Assembly (NCBI GenBank): GCA_003864495.1
Contig: ML133444.1
Location: forward strand, 270,004-334,003
Source of the DNA: Nemopilema nomurai
Lineage: Eukaryota; Cnidaria; Scyphozoa; Rhizostomeae; Rhizostomatidae
Direction: 5' to 3'
DNA length: 64,000 nucleotides
Shown piece by piece: positions 37,372-51,200 of this stretch. The position numbers and the translations under genes are program-made. Every line of letters starts with the position of its first letter. Positions within the stretch are counted from its first letter, which is position 1. A model generated the notes under the pieces. That model was not told the DNA's origin. It was given only the letters and a program-made list of their open reading frames with translations, and made no database searches.

Positions 37372-39512
37372 TTTTATTACTAAAGCATTTATCTGGTTCG
37401 TATTCAATTTAAGTCGAACACCAGGAAGCATTTTTTGGTTCCTGTTTAAAAAGACAAAGCGTATAATAGGAAGATGAACTGCAGAATAGGAAGATATTTG
37501 AGCCTCTGTTTGTGTATTGCTGTTTTTAAAAACTATACTCTTAAAGTTTATTGAAAAAGAAACAAAACTAGCAGAAAATGTTTTACTGGGCTCGAACATT
37601 TTGTTCACTATGTCTGCAGAAAGGGCATTTTCATATTGGAGTATTCCTGCACTCTATGCAAACAAATGGGATTTAAGTGAAATTGGGAAGGTAGAGAAGT
37701 TAGGGAAAAGATAAGACGTTCCTGGTAAAGTTGCTCGCTGAGAAATAATTTTCAAGAATCTTCCAAGAAAGAGCCTTTTACAGATCTGGATTACAGAAAT
37801 GAAAGAGAGCAATTTGTCATGAAAAAATTTTCTGAAATTGATTTTGAGACACATTGACACATTTTGAAATAATAACACATGAATTAAGTGAGGACATGGG
37901 AAAGGACGGCCTAGGTTAAAAATGCCTGCGAAATCCCACGCCAATGACGTAAACAATGAAAGGGCTGATGGCTACGCTATTCATTAGAGGTGTAAAATGT
38001 TACTTAAAAGATGATGATCGATCAATTCTCAGGACCTTTCAAAAGTCAGAGGATGGCCAATAAATAGTGCGACGTAAATCGGTTTAATCTTTCCTTCTTT
38101 TCTTCCGATGAAATCGTTCCTGCAGCTACATAACTTGCATGCTAACAACGGCATAATAAACAACACGTGACATGGGCATAATCTTTCTCAAGAACTATCC
38201 GAGGTCTTTCAAAACGTATATCTCCTATGAATATCTTGACACGACTAAGAGCAAAATCTTTCACAAGCATCTTGCCCTAAAACGGCGCATGCCTAAACTC
38301 CTTTCGCTTGCTGCTACTTTTCCATAATTCTTCCCCTCGACTGAGGTACGGGGCTCAAATATATACTGAACTAAAAACAATAGACATACGTAAATGAAAC
38401 GGTAAAAGGAAGTAACCTACTAAGTGACGAGCGGGGTGGGGTAACGTGATAACCTTAAATACGTGGTTGCTATGGCGATCTACTTAACATGCTGATAATT
38501 GACGTAGGTATGAAGTTACTCACAATAATGCAAAGATTATCCTAATACACGTGATACAAAAATGCGGAACGAGCAAGGAAAATTACAGATTACCAAGAGT
38601 GATTAGGTAAGGAAAATAAAACGAATGGACTAGAGAGAAAGGCCTAAAATTAGCAGTATTACAGAGGTTTTAGGGATTCCGAAATCATCTTCGGAGCCCT
38701 TATTTGAAAATTTTTTGTTAACCAAGATTTTTCTTTAAATTTTTTCCGTTAAACTTGTTATGCCTGAGGATGGTTTTTTTCACAACTTTTTCTTAGATGC
38801 GGGGCCTCATCTGGGGCAATGCCTCCTGCCCCTCAAAACGTCTGCTGAAGCTATTAAATGCAATGGTCGAGAGACTAATGATCGAAGGTCTCATTTTAAA
38901 ACAGGCACCAACAGTAGGTTCCAAACCTTTCACTATCACAAGCAGAATTATATTTGAGTGTGCTTCCTTAGCTTTTATGCATTGCACACATTTGAGCCTG
39001 GCATTATTATCAAATTTTAGCAATTTTAGCCTATATTTAGCAATTATTATTATAGACTTTATTCTTAAAAAAGGGTGTACTTTTTTCACAGCGAATTATC
39101 CTAGATAGGCTTTTAACCTAACAACGAAAACAACAGCAACAACAAGAAAGCGATGACCGTTCGTAACACTAGCGCTTACTTAATGACTACTTCTACAACA
39201 ACAGCCTCGTACTTTTGCTGATGGGATGCATTATGATAAAGATGAAACAATTTAATCAATTCTTGAATTTTCAATAAAATCGCCAGAAAGAATACATAGC
39301 AACGTCAGAATGTCACAAAATCAAGCACTTGCCCATCAATGCGAAGGAAAATTTAATTGTTTGCAAAGCCGGAAATGGAAATCTGATATCTGGCGAATGA
39401 ATAAATCACATGACAATCTCGTGTGCTTTCAAGAAAACAATACTTCTGTTGAAACGTGATTTGGTCTGCAAAGCCAGCCACAGTTGACCTGAGACAAGGC
39501 CATTCAGCAAAG
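37372..39512. other. intergenic region right of the array
   Basis: AT-rich DNA between the array and the protease gene. Short ORFs occur on both strands at 37.4-37.7 and 38.8-39.1 kb but show no family features or splice context. Nothing else could be identified. Confidence 0.4.
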
Positions 39513-42500
39513 ATGTTAAAACTTGTGATAGCTGTACTTGTAATTCAAGTTGCTGATATTTTGGGTGTGCCTGCCAAAGAGAAGGATAGCGCACCCAAAA
39601 CTGCTCCTTTCTGGGGTGTGAGATATGCAGTGACAGGCGTATTGAGGTTGCCGTATGCGCAAATCGAAGAGCCATTTACTGCTTGGTTCGATGGGAAGAA
39701 GAACCGAAGCAGGATTGACTTCTATGGAGGTATCACGAGAGATTTTTTCTTATTTGAGATACTACTCGCTTTGAAGCGTGTCATTATCAATTATTCTTCA
39801 GTCAAGAGTCAATCCTAAGTTGCTAATTGTTCCCCCTAACACCAAAGCCCCATGGTAATCGTGCTGTTCTTAGCATTGACGTATGAACCGGGGGGATGCA
39901 CAGGGGGGATGCACAGGGAGGATGTACAGGGGGGATGCACAGGGGGGATGTACAGGGGAAAGTATGTTCAATCTATAAATGACATTGCTGACATTTTGGA
40001 CGTCAAAAACAATATTATATTCATTTTGCTGCCTACCCCAAGTCGAGTCTGGGTTCTCTTTCATCACACATAAAATCTTCTACTTTTAATTAGTAGAAAA
40101 CCTTTTTTATTGGAAAAGATACATCTTGATCAGAATTAAAAGCCATACATTTGGCAAAGTTCCCATTTTTCCATAAACCAACTTCCACTCAAACAAATTC
40201 GAAAATCATATTAAAGTCGCATTATCAATATTTTCTGCATAACAAAATATTTAGTACATGAAATGGTTATACAAAATTTTTCAAGTTGTCCCCTTTTTCA
40301 ACCCCATGTCCCCCCAATGACCTAAGTCGGTACTCATATTTATACAAACAACACCAGGGATGGATGCTGTTATACAACGTAGAGACAAAGGGGACTACGG
40401 ACAGATTTTCAAACTGTCACCAATGACAGACGAGAAGGTGCTCAACAAAAAGTCGTGCTTTCAGATAAATGGAACAAAGGGAGGAGAAGTACAGGCGCAA
40501 CCATCTTTGCCAGATACAGGCAATTTTCAGGTTGGTTCCACTTGAATCTCCATTTTTGACAAAACACAATGCTAAAATTCACATTTGGCAAAAAATGAAA
40601 TTAATGAAAACTTAAAATTGATACTGATAGGTGAAAATAATTGTAATGGGGGTAACTCCATTGTTGCTGAGCCAATTATTTGGATTATCAACAGTTGCAA
40701 TCAGAGTGGGATTTGATTACTCGCCTACTAATTAATTCACGATATCAGTTCGAAGAAATACGAAATTAAACAAGGCATTTTTCAGAAGGTCAATGTAGCA
40801 TAAACTTATAAAGACTGAAAAATATAAAGACTGAAAATATGAAAACAAAACAATAGACAAAAGCACGTGACTGATGAAACTTACTTTTGGGAGCTTGGTC
40901 CATTGTCCAATGATTCGTTTAGCAGTCCAGTAACGTTCTGGAATTCTTCTTTGCTTGACGGCCCTCTATTTTTTCTATCACTTCATTTTTCACTCTTTCT
41001 CTCTGTATACAAGTATGTGATTAATATTTCAAACGCTAGTGTTACCCTAGTTTGCAGGTATGGTGGCCTACAAAGGGCAAATCGTGGAGAGCTGGCGCCT
41101 AGTCCAAGAAAGAGGCGGCAAAGTGAACACGTATATTGTATACGTGACAAGGACTTCACGAGCGCCGGTCTACTACGAGATGCTCGGCTACGACTCACTG
41201 TACGGATCGCATTTTGATGACTACAAGATCACCTACGACAAGTTTTTGACGGATTATGACGACTCAGTGTTTGATGCTCCAATAAAAGGTGCGTGTTGCT
41301 TCTACGTCACTAGATTAGGCTGTTATATGAAATTACCGTTGGGTTATTTCAAAGAGCATCATCCTCATATGCATACATAAACATATCGACGCCTGTATAT
41401 TTAATCGGAGCAAAAGTCGGATTTGGAAGCGGAGCAGATGACAGAGTAGGAATCGAGTCACGTCGGGTCGAATGTTAGAGTATGACTCGGAGTCAGATTT
41501 AGAAACTGAGTCGGATTGAACGTCAGAGAAGGAATCTGAGTCTCTGTTTAAGTAAGGCTAGGAGTCAGGTTGAAGGTCAGAGTAGAGGTCGGTATCGGAT
41601 GGGAAGTCAGAGTAGGAGTTTTAGTAAGAGTTGAGTTTAAGTCGGAAATAGATTTGGAGTGAGAGCCAAAGTTAGATTAGGATTCAGAGTTGAAATGGAA
41701 GTTGGAGTCGGGAAATAACGCCTCGAGCCATTGCTACCTTATATTGGCATTTTATGAAAATTGTGGAGTAGAAACATTTTCCTACAATATACAGGACAGG
41801 AAACATGTTAGTGCATCTGGCGGTATAAATGCTAATTAACGTAAACAATTAAGAAGGAATCATGAGCACTTTCGCGCCAACGACCTTTTAATTGTTATTA
41901 ATTTGTAGATATTCAGTGTGGCGGATTCCCAGGCCCGGGTCACGAGGCAAGCATAGTAGCCAATCCGCTGCAAGAATTCATTCACCCAGTCAGAGACGAA
42001 CATTTGCATCCTATGTTCAACGATTTTACAAAAAAGTACAAGAAGGAGTATATAAACCAAGAAAGAGACGAATACCACAAAAGGCTGCATATCTTCAAGC
42101 ACAACTTGAGGTGAGCTGTTTTAATTCAAGTGGACGTGGTGTTGTCAAAGTGTGCATGGATCAATTTCAGAGTCATTGTAGAATCTATGCAATCAATCAT
42201 TATACTCTTAAGTTCCTAATTGTAGAAAGGGGGGGGGGGGGTTATAAACTCCATTTCTCAGAGATTTTGCAACCCATTTCTATTTATTAACAAATTCATT
42301 TCCATTTGCAGGCCCCTCTAATTATGCATTTCATGCAAAAAGTCATCTATTTATTTTTTAGTAAAAATTTCGGAAAATCTAAGCATTTTAATCCATTATT
42401 CAATCCCCTATTCTAGGGTTTTTTTAAAGAAAATTCAAACCCCCTACTCATTAGATCCCCTCACAATTAGGAACTTGAGAGTATAGTTAATGGGAGGTAG

Positions 42501-45500
42501 AACAAGCCTTTTAAGGGTAATTCGCAGACTAAACAGTTCTGTCGAGATACCAAGAGTCTACAGGAAGGCTACAATTACCTCTACCCCACAACAAATGTAA
42601 AGCACGTTTCCGGCTCTATGAAATGGTTAGTTCTTGTAAATGTGCCAAAGATCCGGCAAACGATACTTTGATTTATGGAAAACATGTATCGGTTTAAATG
42701 TTATTGCTAAACGTAGCTGCTTTTGAACACTTGCAAGGCTTCGCAACAATACACCTCTCTGCAAAGTTATCTCTTTAAACCTGACTTGACGCCTTTAGTC
42801 ACTTAACGCTTTAATTGAGACAAGGGGACAATTTTCCGTGCCAAGAAACGGCAATTTCGGACTTGGAGAAAAACATGAGATTATCGCTGAAAACGGGCTG
42901 GCACTTGTTGCCTCCTTCGCAGCGGTCTGACCTTGTAGGTGACACTAACTTCAACTACAGGCTTTTTAGATTCACCAACATTCTGACCTATAAAGTAAAG
43001 GTGAACCACTGCAGATCAAACACCTGAAGAACTTCGTAAATTGCGAGGAAAGAAGAAATCTGATGGTCGATACAACGGAGGCAAGGAATTCAAGCCAGTC
43101 TTGAAGCCAAAGGAAATTCCAGAAACCATGAACTGGAGGCTATACGGTGCGTCCACGATATTCATACACTTGTAGCCTTATTTGCATGGGTATATCAAAG
43201 CAAATCTCGTATTGGTAGTCACCTTCAAGAAAACGTCCCTTTAGACGAAAGCATCACGTTATTACATAAAGCCCTCCATATTTGTGAAGCACAGAGAGTG
43301 ACAATGATTCGTAACTATAAACTTGACATATTTTCAGAATAGGTACACGTAGAAAGCGAAGCGTAGGTTTCGGAACGTGTGATACGAAAGAATACGAATA
43401 CGAAACGAATACAAAAGGAATCAGATTTAATAGGGTCAATGTGTCCGTTAGGCTGCGTTAGGGTCCAGACTCCAGTACTAGGGCCCAGACTCAAGTACTC
43501 GACAGACCGTTCAATGTAATGGACGTCAAATCATTCTTATACAAAGGGACGGTACAGAAAAGTGGAGCTGGTGTGTGTGCTCCCAGGTCTTTCAAGCTTC
43601 GCTCCTAGTATCGGTAAGAAAAATTAAGAGACCTTATGGTTTCACGAACGGTGTACAGAACCATGCAGCATCTAACTTCCACACATTTTACCTTTCGATG
43701 GTTGACCTTTCGATGGTTGACCTTTCGATGGTTGACCTTTCGATGGTTGACCTTTCGATTCTTGACCTTTCGATTCTTGACCTTCTGATGTAAAGTCTTC
43801 TGCTGTCAAACAAATTGTTTCAAAAATGCTTCCTTGCACAGGTGCTGTCACGCCGGTGAAAGATCAAGCCGTTTGTGGCTCATGCTGGAGTTTCGGTACA
43901 ACAGGAACAATAGAAGGTGCTCTGTTCGTCAAGGTAATACAGTGTATGTTGTCTTAAAGCAGGGGTTTATATAACATGTCGGGCTGAGGCGGGCCTAAAT
44001 TTGTTTATGACATCATCATTTGTCGACAGCGGTGTTCTTAAAAGCTATGTCCCAGTCATACTTTTAAAGCATCACAATTGTGAGTTGTGATTTGCTGTTT
44101 CTATATTTAAGTTGTATATGTTTAATCATCCCATGAGGTGATTGTGATTGTGATCACATCCCACGAGGTGATTGCGATAATGATCACATCCCATGAGATG
44201 ATTGTGATGATGATCACATCCCATGAGATGGTTTTGATTGTGATCACATCACATGAGATGATTGCGATAATGATCACATCCCATGAGGTGATTGTGATCA
44301 CACCACATAAGGTGATTGTGATCACATCACATGAGATGATTGCGATTGTGATCACATCAGATGAGTGATTGCGATGATGATCACATCACATTAGGTGATT
44401 GCAATGATCAGACTTGAATTACCATTAATGTTCCAGACCGGGAGGTTGGTGCGTCTGTCTCAACAAAACCTTGTCGACTGTTCATGGGGATACGGCAATA
44501 ACGGCTGCGATGGCGGCGAAGACTTTCGCGCCTACCAATGGATAATGAAGCACGGTGGCATCGCAACAGAGGGGAGCTACGGAGGCTACCTCGGAGCGGT
44601 ATGTCTTTGCTTCAAACACAGGCTTTTATGACGTCACAAAAACGACACAATGACGCCAAAATTTGAAATATTTAAAATGGCAATAACTACAAGTGATTTA
44701 ATTAAAAACTTTGTCTGAAACGATACTCAAACGACAAGTTCTATAGTGGTTCGTCAATAATAAATTGACAACTTTTGTAGGTTATGACATCAGTCCGTTT
44801 CTTACTGTAATTCAAAACAAGTGGACTTGACTTGGCTGACTGCCTTTTTTCAGAATGGTTACTGTCACTTCAACAATAAAGAAGTTGTGATTGGAGCTAA
44901 ACTTACTGGATACGTAAATGTCACTTCTGGAGACATGAACCAACTGAAAGAGGCAATCGCGACAAAAGGACCAATATCAGTTGGAATCGATGCATCTCAT
45001 TTGTCCCTGTCCTTCTACTCTCATGGAGTTTATTACGAACCAAAATGCGGTACGTTTATAGCAACTTTATGCGTGGCAATTTGGTTAAAATGTACGCGTG
45101 CAGGGTTCTGTAATAGCAAAGAGCGGCAGAGACATGATTTCCAAATACCTAAAGTACTTTTCGCCCGCCATTCCTCAGTGTATGCCAACGTCGGATGACA
45201 AAAAGCTGACAAAATAAATAGCCAGCAGCGGATTTAATACTTTTATGGGGTTTAATCCTTTATATTCAATAAAATAACGAACGACCATTATCGTAAACAA
45301 TGGGACCAAAATGGGGATTCCGGTTGGATACCCCCCTATTCCCCTCTTCAAAATTGACATTTTTAATACTGGTATGATCACTGATATTTTTCTTGGCTTT
45401 ATGGCCCAAGGATGTGGCTTAAAGGCTGATGCTAGTTTTGACGCAGGCTTTATTATAGCAATAAATACAAATGGAGAGCTATGGTTATGCTGAAAAATCC

Positions 45501-46419
45501 AGGTTCTGGGAAGATTTGGTATTTCGAAAAGTCCAATGTACAGAGGTGTATGAAATATTGTTCAGATGCGGAAAAAATATCGAAGTATATAGGCTTGGAA
45601 TGCTTGAAGCGCTTTTTGTATTCAAAACGTAATCAGCTACACATGCGAGTTGCTGATTGTATGAACTTTTTCAGCGAATCAAACAACATCGCCTAATCAC
45701 TGGTCGAGTGAACATAATTGGCAAATCATTGATCGAATGAAAGTGATCAGCTTATCATGGATCGTATAAGCGTCAGAGGCTTATCCGTGATCGATCAAAC
45801 CAAAACTTTAGGCGAATTGTCCAACGAGTCAAATATGCACTTTGATCGTATAAACATCATCAGCTAATCATTGGTCGAGTGAACATAATTGGCAAATCAT
45901 TGATCGAATGAAAGTGATCAGCTAATCATGGATCGTATAAGCGTCAGAGGCTAATCCGTGATCGATCAAACCAAATTCTAAGCGAATTGTCCATCGAGTC
46001 AAATATACACTTTGATCGTATAAAAATCATCAGATAATCACTGATCGAATGGACCTAATTAGCTTACCACTGATCGATCAAACCAAAACTGGATGCTTAA
46101 ACATCGATTGAAATATATATTGCGTAGCAGAAAACAACGGTCATTTAACACGAAAAAACGATCCATGAAGTCAGTTGCATGAACGTTTATGGTTCAGTGT
46201 CAATAAATTTTAATAATTAGCGGTTTCTTTTCAGGAAATACACCCGACTCTCTAGATCATGCGGTCTTGGCGGTTGGATATGGTGTGCATAACGGCCAAG
46301 CTTATTGGCTGGTCAAAAATTCCTGGTCAACTTACTGGGGAAACGATGGGTACGTTTTGATGTCGCAGAAGGACAACAACTGTGGCGTAGCAACAGCAGC
46401 CACCTTTGTCACTATGTAG
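39513..46419 (+). CDS. papain-family (C1A) cysteine protease of the counting factor associated protein D type; frame break in propeptide
   Basis: Nine exons: 39513-39729 (ATG, signal peptide), 40358-40534, 41058-41288, 41909-42110, 42970-43146, 43842-43933, 44437-44598, 44854-45049 and 46235-46419 (TAG); about 546 codons if the break is ignored. Exons 1-3 carry the long N-terminal region typical of cfaD-like enzymes ([18 protein letters not shown], then SCFQINGT). Exons 4-5 carry the I29 inhibitor propeptide ([20 protein letters not shown]). The peptidase shows the oxyanion Gln and catalytic Cys ([13 protein letters not shown]), NNGCDGG, catalytic His ([11 protein letters not shown]) and catalytic Asn (KNSWSTYWG). 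It should be a lysosomal or secreted endopeptidase activated by propeptide removal. In exon 5 two bases are missing near 43012 after VNH, where NHFAD is expected; the same frame then gives a stop after a few codons. All splice sites and active-site residues are intact, so the break may be a sequencing error, a null allele or an early pseudogene. Confidence 0.88.
39887..39958. repeat. 15-bp G-rich tandem repeat in intron 1 of the protease
   Basis: About five copies of GGGGGGATGCACAGG and variants (GGGAGGATGTACAGG) lie in tandem. Confidence 0.9.
41400..41712. repeat. degenerate GAGTCGGA-type simple repeat in intron 3
   Basis: About 300 bp built from irregular purine-rich variants of GAGTCGGA, AGTCAGAGTAGG and GTCGGA. 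The order is irregular, so this is a cryptically simple sequence rather than a clean array. Confidence 0.75.
42229..42241. repeat. poly-G run (13)
   Basis: Homopolymer in intron 4 of the protease gene; its length is uncertain in any assembly. Confidence 0.9.
43691..43790. repeat. 15-bp tandem repeat in intron 5
   Basis: Six to seven copies of CTTTCGATGGTTGAC, the last ones changed to CTTTCGATTCTTGAC. Confidence 0.95.
44126..44405. repeat. about 30-bp tandem repeat with internal dyads, intron 6
   Basis: About nine copies of a unit like GATCACATCCCATGAGATGA plus TTGTGATGAT. Each unit contains ATCAC and GTGAT arms, so the array is rich in short inverted repeats and reads open on both strands. 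It ends about 30 bp before the acceptor of exon 7. Confidence 0.93.
45690..46090. repeat. 171-bp tandem duplication built from about 30-bp GATCGA subrepeats, intron 8
   Basis: The segment starting TGGTCGAGTGAACATAATTG recurs at 45701 and 45872, with a diverged third start near 46042. Shorter internal repeats of TGATCGA and ATCAGCTAATCA give it a higher-order structure. Confidence 0.88.
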
Positions 46420-48260
46420 ACCGAAGAAGAAGCCTGGGATCTACCGAAATATTCGACATGACTTGACGTCAAGATCTCATCAAGAATTGATCAGAAATCA
46501 ATCAAATGCACGAACTAAATTCACTACAGATTTTGATTTTCTTTTACCAAAAGGTCAAACATTGGTTAATTTTAAGATTTTGATTATTTATCTGATTGTT
46601 TTTGATTGTTCAATTAAAAAAGGAAAGTGTTACAGCTTGCAAAAAACTTTCGTAAATGACTACCTAAGTATTCCTTGCACTTGATATGTAATGAAGATGA
46701 ATGGTGAACCAAGTGGAAACTGTTTATCACAGTAATAAAAAAACCAAATGCTTTATGAACACACTTTGCTAATAAGAACATATTTACGAACATACTGTAT
46801 GTAATGCCAGGAAAAGACCAAGATATTCACGCAACTGAAGAGTCATCTACCTGTGAACGTTGATGACATCTTGTCTTTTCAAAAGGTTTCTATTTTATTC
46901 AAAGAAAAATTATTTCTGTTAAGGTATCATTTTCTTCGCTGCTCTGTTGATTCGATACCCAAAAGGCTTCTTACCAAACGCAGTAAAAAGGCAAATGCTC
47001 TCCTCTTTACATACAATTGATAAAGAAATGCCAGAAGATTTTCAAAAGGCGACAGACGATGCAGAAATAAAGAGTTTGCATGAGAAACTTTATTTATGTT
47101 TTATTAACTTACATCTCAAGAAATAAATGTTTCTTCAGTTAGCCATTCAGCGATTATAGTTGTAGGTGTGTCTCAAAATCGAGCAGATGCTGAAAGAAGA
47201 TGTCAAGTTATCAGAGAAATCATAGACGGGGGTTTAGGGGTATGCTATGGTATGTCAGCATTTGAAGCTTTTCACCTGTCATAGTTCACTTTTTGCCCCT
47301 ATTCTGTGTACATGATCCCCGTATTTTAAATCTAACGAATACTGCCTCCTTTTAGAGGGAGGATTATGACAGGATGTTTAAGAGATGTTTCCTATGTTGG
47401 TATGAGAAATTGTGACTAAAATGACATGGACGGAGGGTGACTACAATTGGATGAAAAAGGATGTATCCAAGGAGCAGGATGCTTTCAAAAATTTAATTCT
47501 ATATGAAAAAGAGGAAATTATAAAATTATTCAAATTTAAAAAAGAACTAAAACACAAGATCTTCGCCAAAAGATACGATAGATTAAGATCCTGTTTACAC
47601 GCGAGAAAATGGCTCCAAATAGACCGTTGAAAAACTAGGCAAAATAGCTTTAATGGTACCCTAAATTCGTTGACGCCAATGCACCTACAATGTTTATTTA
47701 ACTATTAACTGTACCATGAAGATCAGATTTTCTAAAATATTTACTCAAAATCTTTTCATCGTACATAAAAAGGGGGAAAAAGTTCACCACAAACTTTCTT
47801 ATAAGGAGTAACAAAAATACGCGACAACGTTTGGTTTCTACCACGTGCAGAAGATAACTACCTACTATGATTTCTGATAAATGATTTTTGGATGGATAAT
47901 GAGAGCAGGGATACGATCTTAACGGTGCTTTGTATTATTGCCAGATAATGAAATAGCGATGAATCTAACGGTCGCCTTGAGCAGATTTATAACCGTAATC
48001 ATAGATAGGCGAATTAGCTTGAACAAAGTACGCACAAACACGGTCTCCTTTCAAATACGATTACAATATGGGTTCCCGGTATGACGTAATTAAGGCTCAT
48101 TCACAGTCCACCCTTAAAACGCGATCCATAAAAACGTGGTAACAATCAGGGTTTTTGCTCAAAAGGCAGTAATCCCAGCAATTTAATATATTACACGATT
48201 GCTGGTTGCCTTGATCACCACTAACGAATCAATACAGGCTGTAATGAATAAATAACTCAC
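46420..48260. other. region between the protease 3' end and TMEM14 exon 3
   Basis: The protease 3' UTR probably ends near the AATAAA at 46734-46739. The last TMEM14 exon should also be here. A tentative candidate runs from about 47,000 down to a minus-strand TGA at 46927-46929, with frame ...AFAFLLRLVRSLLG, but its acceptor is unclear. No other gene is recognisable. Confidence 0.4.
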
Positions 48261-51200
48261 CTGAGACAAAACACCATTCCTGCTGGCATTACCTTGCCAG
48301 TCTTGAAGAACCTCGCACCCATTACGACACATAGAATCAATGACGCAACTGAAAAACAATGCTTCGGTTAGGACAACGAGATTTTAGGCAAGATATCAAT
48401 CTACAATGTTCTGGCAGAATATTTCTCTATACCAGTGACGTAAGAACTAGGGAGCCAATGGGGCCATGGACTCCCTACTTTTAGGCAAAGCAGCCAAATA
48501 GTTACCCAAACCCGACAGTGCTCTTGCAACAAAAACATGCCCCTTCCAAATTCAAAATTGTCACATAGCCCTTTTTGATATGGCCCTCCCACAATTCAGT
48601 AGCTTCCAATGAGGTATAATAAAAGGTATATTCTTAAACCCTCATTGGCAGCTTCTTACATAAAGTCGCCGGATGCGTCATGATGGGGCGGGGGCAGAAA
48701 CCCCAGAAAGGGCACCTTATGTTGTCAAAATTAGCTGTTGAAACAAACCAGGCATGGTAGCTTGTATACGCATATTGTGCTAAACATCTCAGTGTAGCAA
48801 AGGCAAGCCCTGGATTGGGAGTTGAGACCCCGTGAGTTAAATCATCATCGAATACAAAACTTTATTCAAGAGAGCGCCGAAACAATGATGAAAGGAAACT
48901 CTGCTTTATGCTCTCAGATGAATACTCTCAGATAAGGCTCAGGTTTATCTAGCAGGCTCTTCTCTTCTACATTTTCAAACAAGTGAGATATTGGAAAATT
49001 TCTGTACTCCGACTTTGCTATTGTCTTTATAACAACAGGAGAGTAAAAGGTATCAGATAAGTTTTCAGATTCTTGATTTGAGCGAGTCCAGAACTAACAA
49101 AAAAGTAACACATTCAACTTTCCAAATATCAACATAATAACTTCCAGCCTAAAGGAAACCTTCTTGCATTTGTTTAAAAAATCAGTAGCTTACAAAAGTA
49201 GAAGAGTTGGTGTTGGAGAAATATAATGAGAAAACTGGGCAATAATTAACAGCGAGATTGGATAAAGCAGCAAAAATATTCCTAGAGGAAAAATATACTG
49301 TCTACATATAAAACAAAGAAGAAATAGAAAATGGAGTCAGGGTTTTATGAAGCACTTTCCTGACAATTATAATCATATAGCAAATTTGAAAAATTCTTTA
49401 TGTATAATTGCATGCATACTTTTAACTGATTTATAACTAATACAGTTAAACTTAACAGTAGGGGCTGCATTTTGCTTCCTTCCTCATGGAGAGATAAACA
49501 AATGCAGATGAGAAAAAGTGGACATTAGCCTTTCTATTAAATATCTGTCTGACAACTTTATCAGTAAACCTGTGCCCTTTCATTTGTATAATCACTTAAT
49601 CATTTATTCATTCACTAAGATTAACACAACACAGCCCTTTAAAAGAACTGGCCATTCGTCATGAAATGGACAAGCCCTTTAGCCTCTTATAAAATGCCTG
49701 TGCATAGATTGAAGAATGTGGCCACTTTATGCACTTCTTTTTTCAGGGCTCCAGGCCAAAAGTCAGGGAAACAGATAAAACTCAGAGAAAAAAGCATGTT
49801 AGTGAATATATGTTGAATGATGGTAATTAAAGTTATAAATATAAAATGAAATTGACTCCTTTTACATATGCCTTCCCATTTTGGCTGAAAACAATAGAGC
49901 AGAAACTGTAATGATAGCATTTTTACATTGATTTTCATAGTATAATAGTATTTTGTAAGTCATAAAGTATAATACTTTCACATGATTGCATTATGTAAAT
50001 CATTTTTGCAAATCACATTGGGTTACCTTATGAAAATATCTATAGTTCACTCATTTTCTTTTATTAAAAAGTAAAGAGTGCCATCTGTTCCTGCCCTTTG
50101 CAATATATCTGCTTCTGGGGTAAAATGCCAATAGTGTCAACACTTTTTAGGCGGGGCGAAGGGAATGATTACCCCCTTTTGCACATTTTACCAGCTGCTA
50201 AATTTCTGCATATAGAGTCCCTTGTTTCCGACAATACTGGTTTAAAACAAATTTTTCAAATAACTACCATTAGAAATGCCAGTCATTTATTGAAATCCTA
50301 TGGTTCATTGTTGCTGCGAAAGAAATCTTCTGGCAATAACATCCACGACATCACAATCATTTCCACTATAGAAAATCAATTCAAACTTTTCATTGATAGC
50401 AACGTCTGAGGCAAGAGCCATTTGCAGTATTTCAAAGAGAAATCCAATCGTCCGTTTCTTTGCAGTAAGAGGAAGAACGCCATTCGTTGTTAGATCATCT
50501 ATAGTTTTTGTAACTGAAGCTTCTTCGACAATACAGTAGAATTCTTGGCGTCCCTTGCATGGGACATTAATCCTGTACACACTTTGAAAATAAGGCCTCA
50601 TTTTTATGCCACTAGAATCACGTTTCATAGAGGTTGTGTTCTCAACAAATGAAATCCTGTCGTCCGCTTCAACTAGACTTCCCTTTACGTTTCCATTAGC
50701 TGGAATCAGAATGAATCTTTTAGGCAGCTCACTCAACTCTGAAGCATACATCGATTTGACGATGCTCTCATCTAGAAATTCCCCTGTCAAAGACAGATAG
50801 TTGTAGTAGCCCAACGCGTTTCCTAGGGCAATATCGAATTCAATATCGCTTCCAATGAGCATTGATGAAAATACTGCGTTTACTGGACTCAAAACAAGGA
50901 TGGAAATTGCAAGATCAGCTGCAGAATGGTAACTCTCTAACGAAACATCAGGATGCAAGTCATGGTCATAGCAGAAATATACAATATCTACCATGGACTT
51001 AATCGTGATAAAAAACATGTAGTTCTTGTTGATTCCGAGGCATATTTCTTTCAATCGGTTGACCAAGAATTCCGTTGGCACTAAAAGTAACCCCCCACCT
51101 CGTCGACCGTGGAATCGGTTGAGGCACAAGCTTCGCCATCTTGAATAGTCCATTGTCGCGGCGAAAACAAGACCAGAACCCAAGTTCAGCAGAAAAGCTT

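Noticed and set aside
43691..44405. CRISPR-like appearance of regularly spaced repeats
   Set aside because: The repeats are contiguous without unique spacers, and the genome is eukaryotic.
46927..47000. Candidate last exon of TMEM14
   Set aside because: Frame and length are plausible but the acceptor is ambiguous and the family is weakly conserved there, so it is not listed as an exon.
50098..50409. Plus-strand ORF overlapping the 3' end of the minus-strand STING gene
   Set aside because: It is antisense to the conserved coding frame and has no family features.
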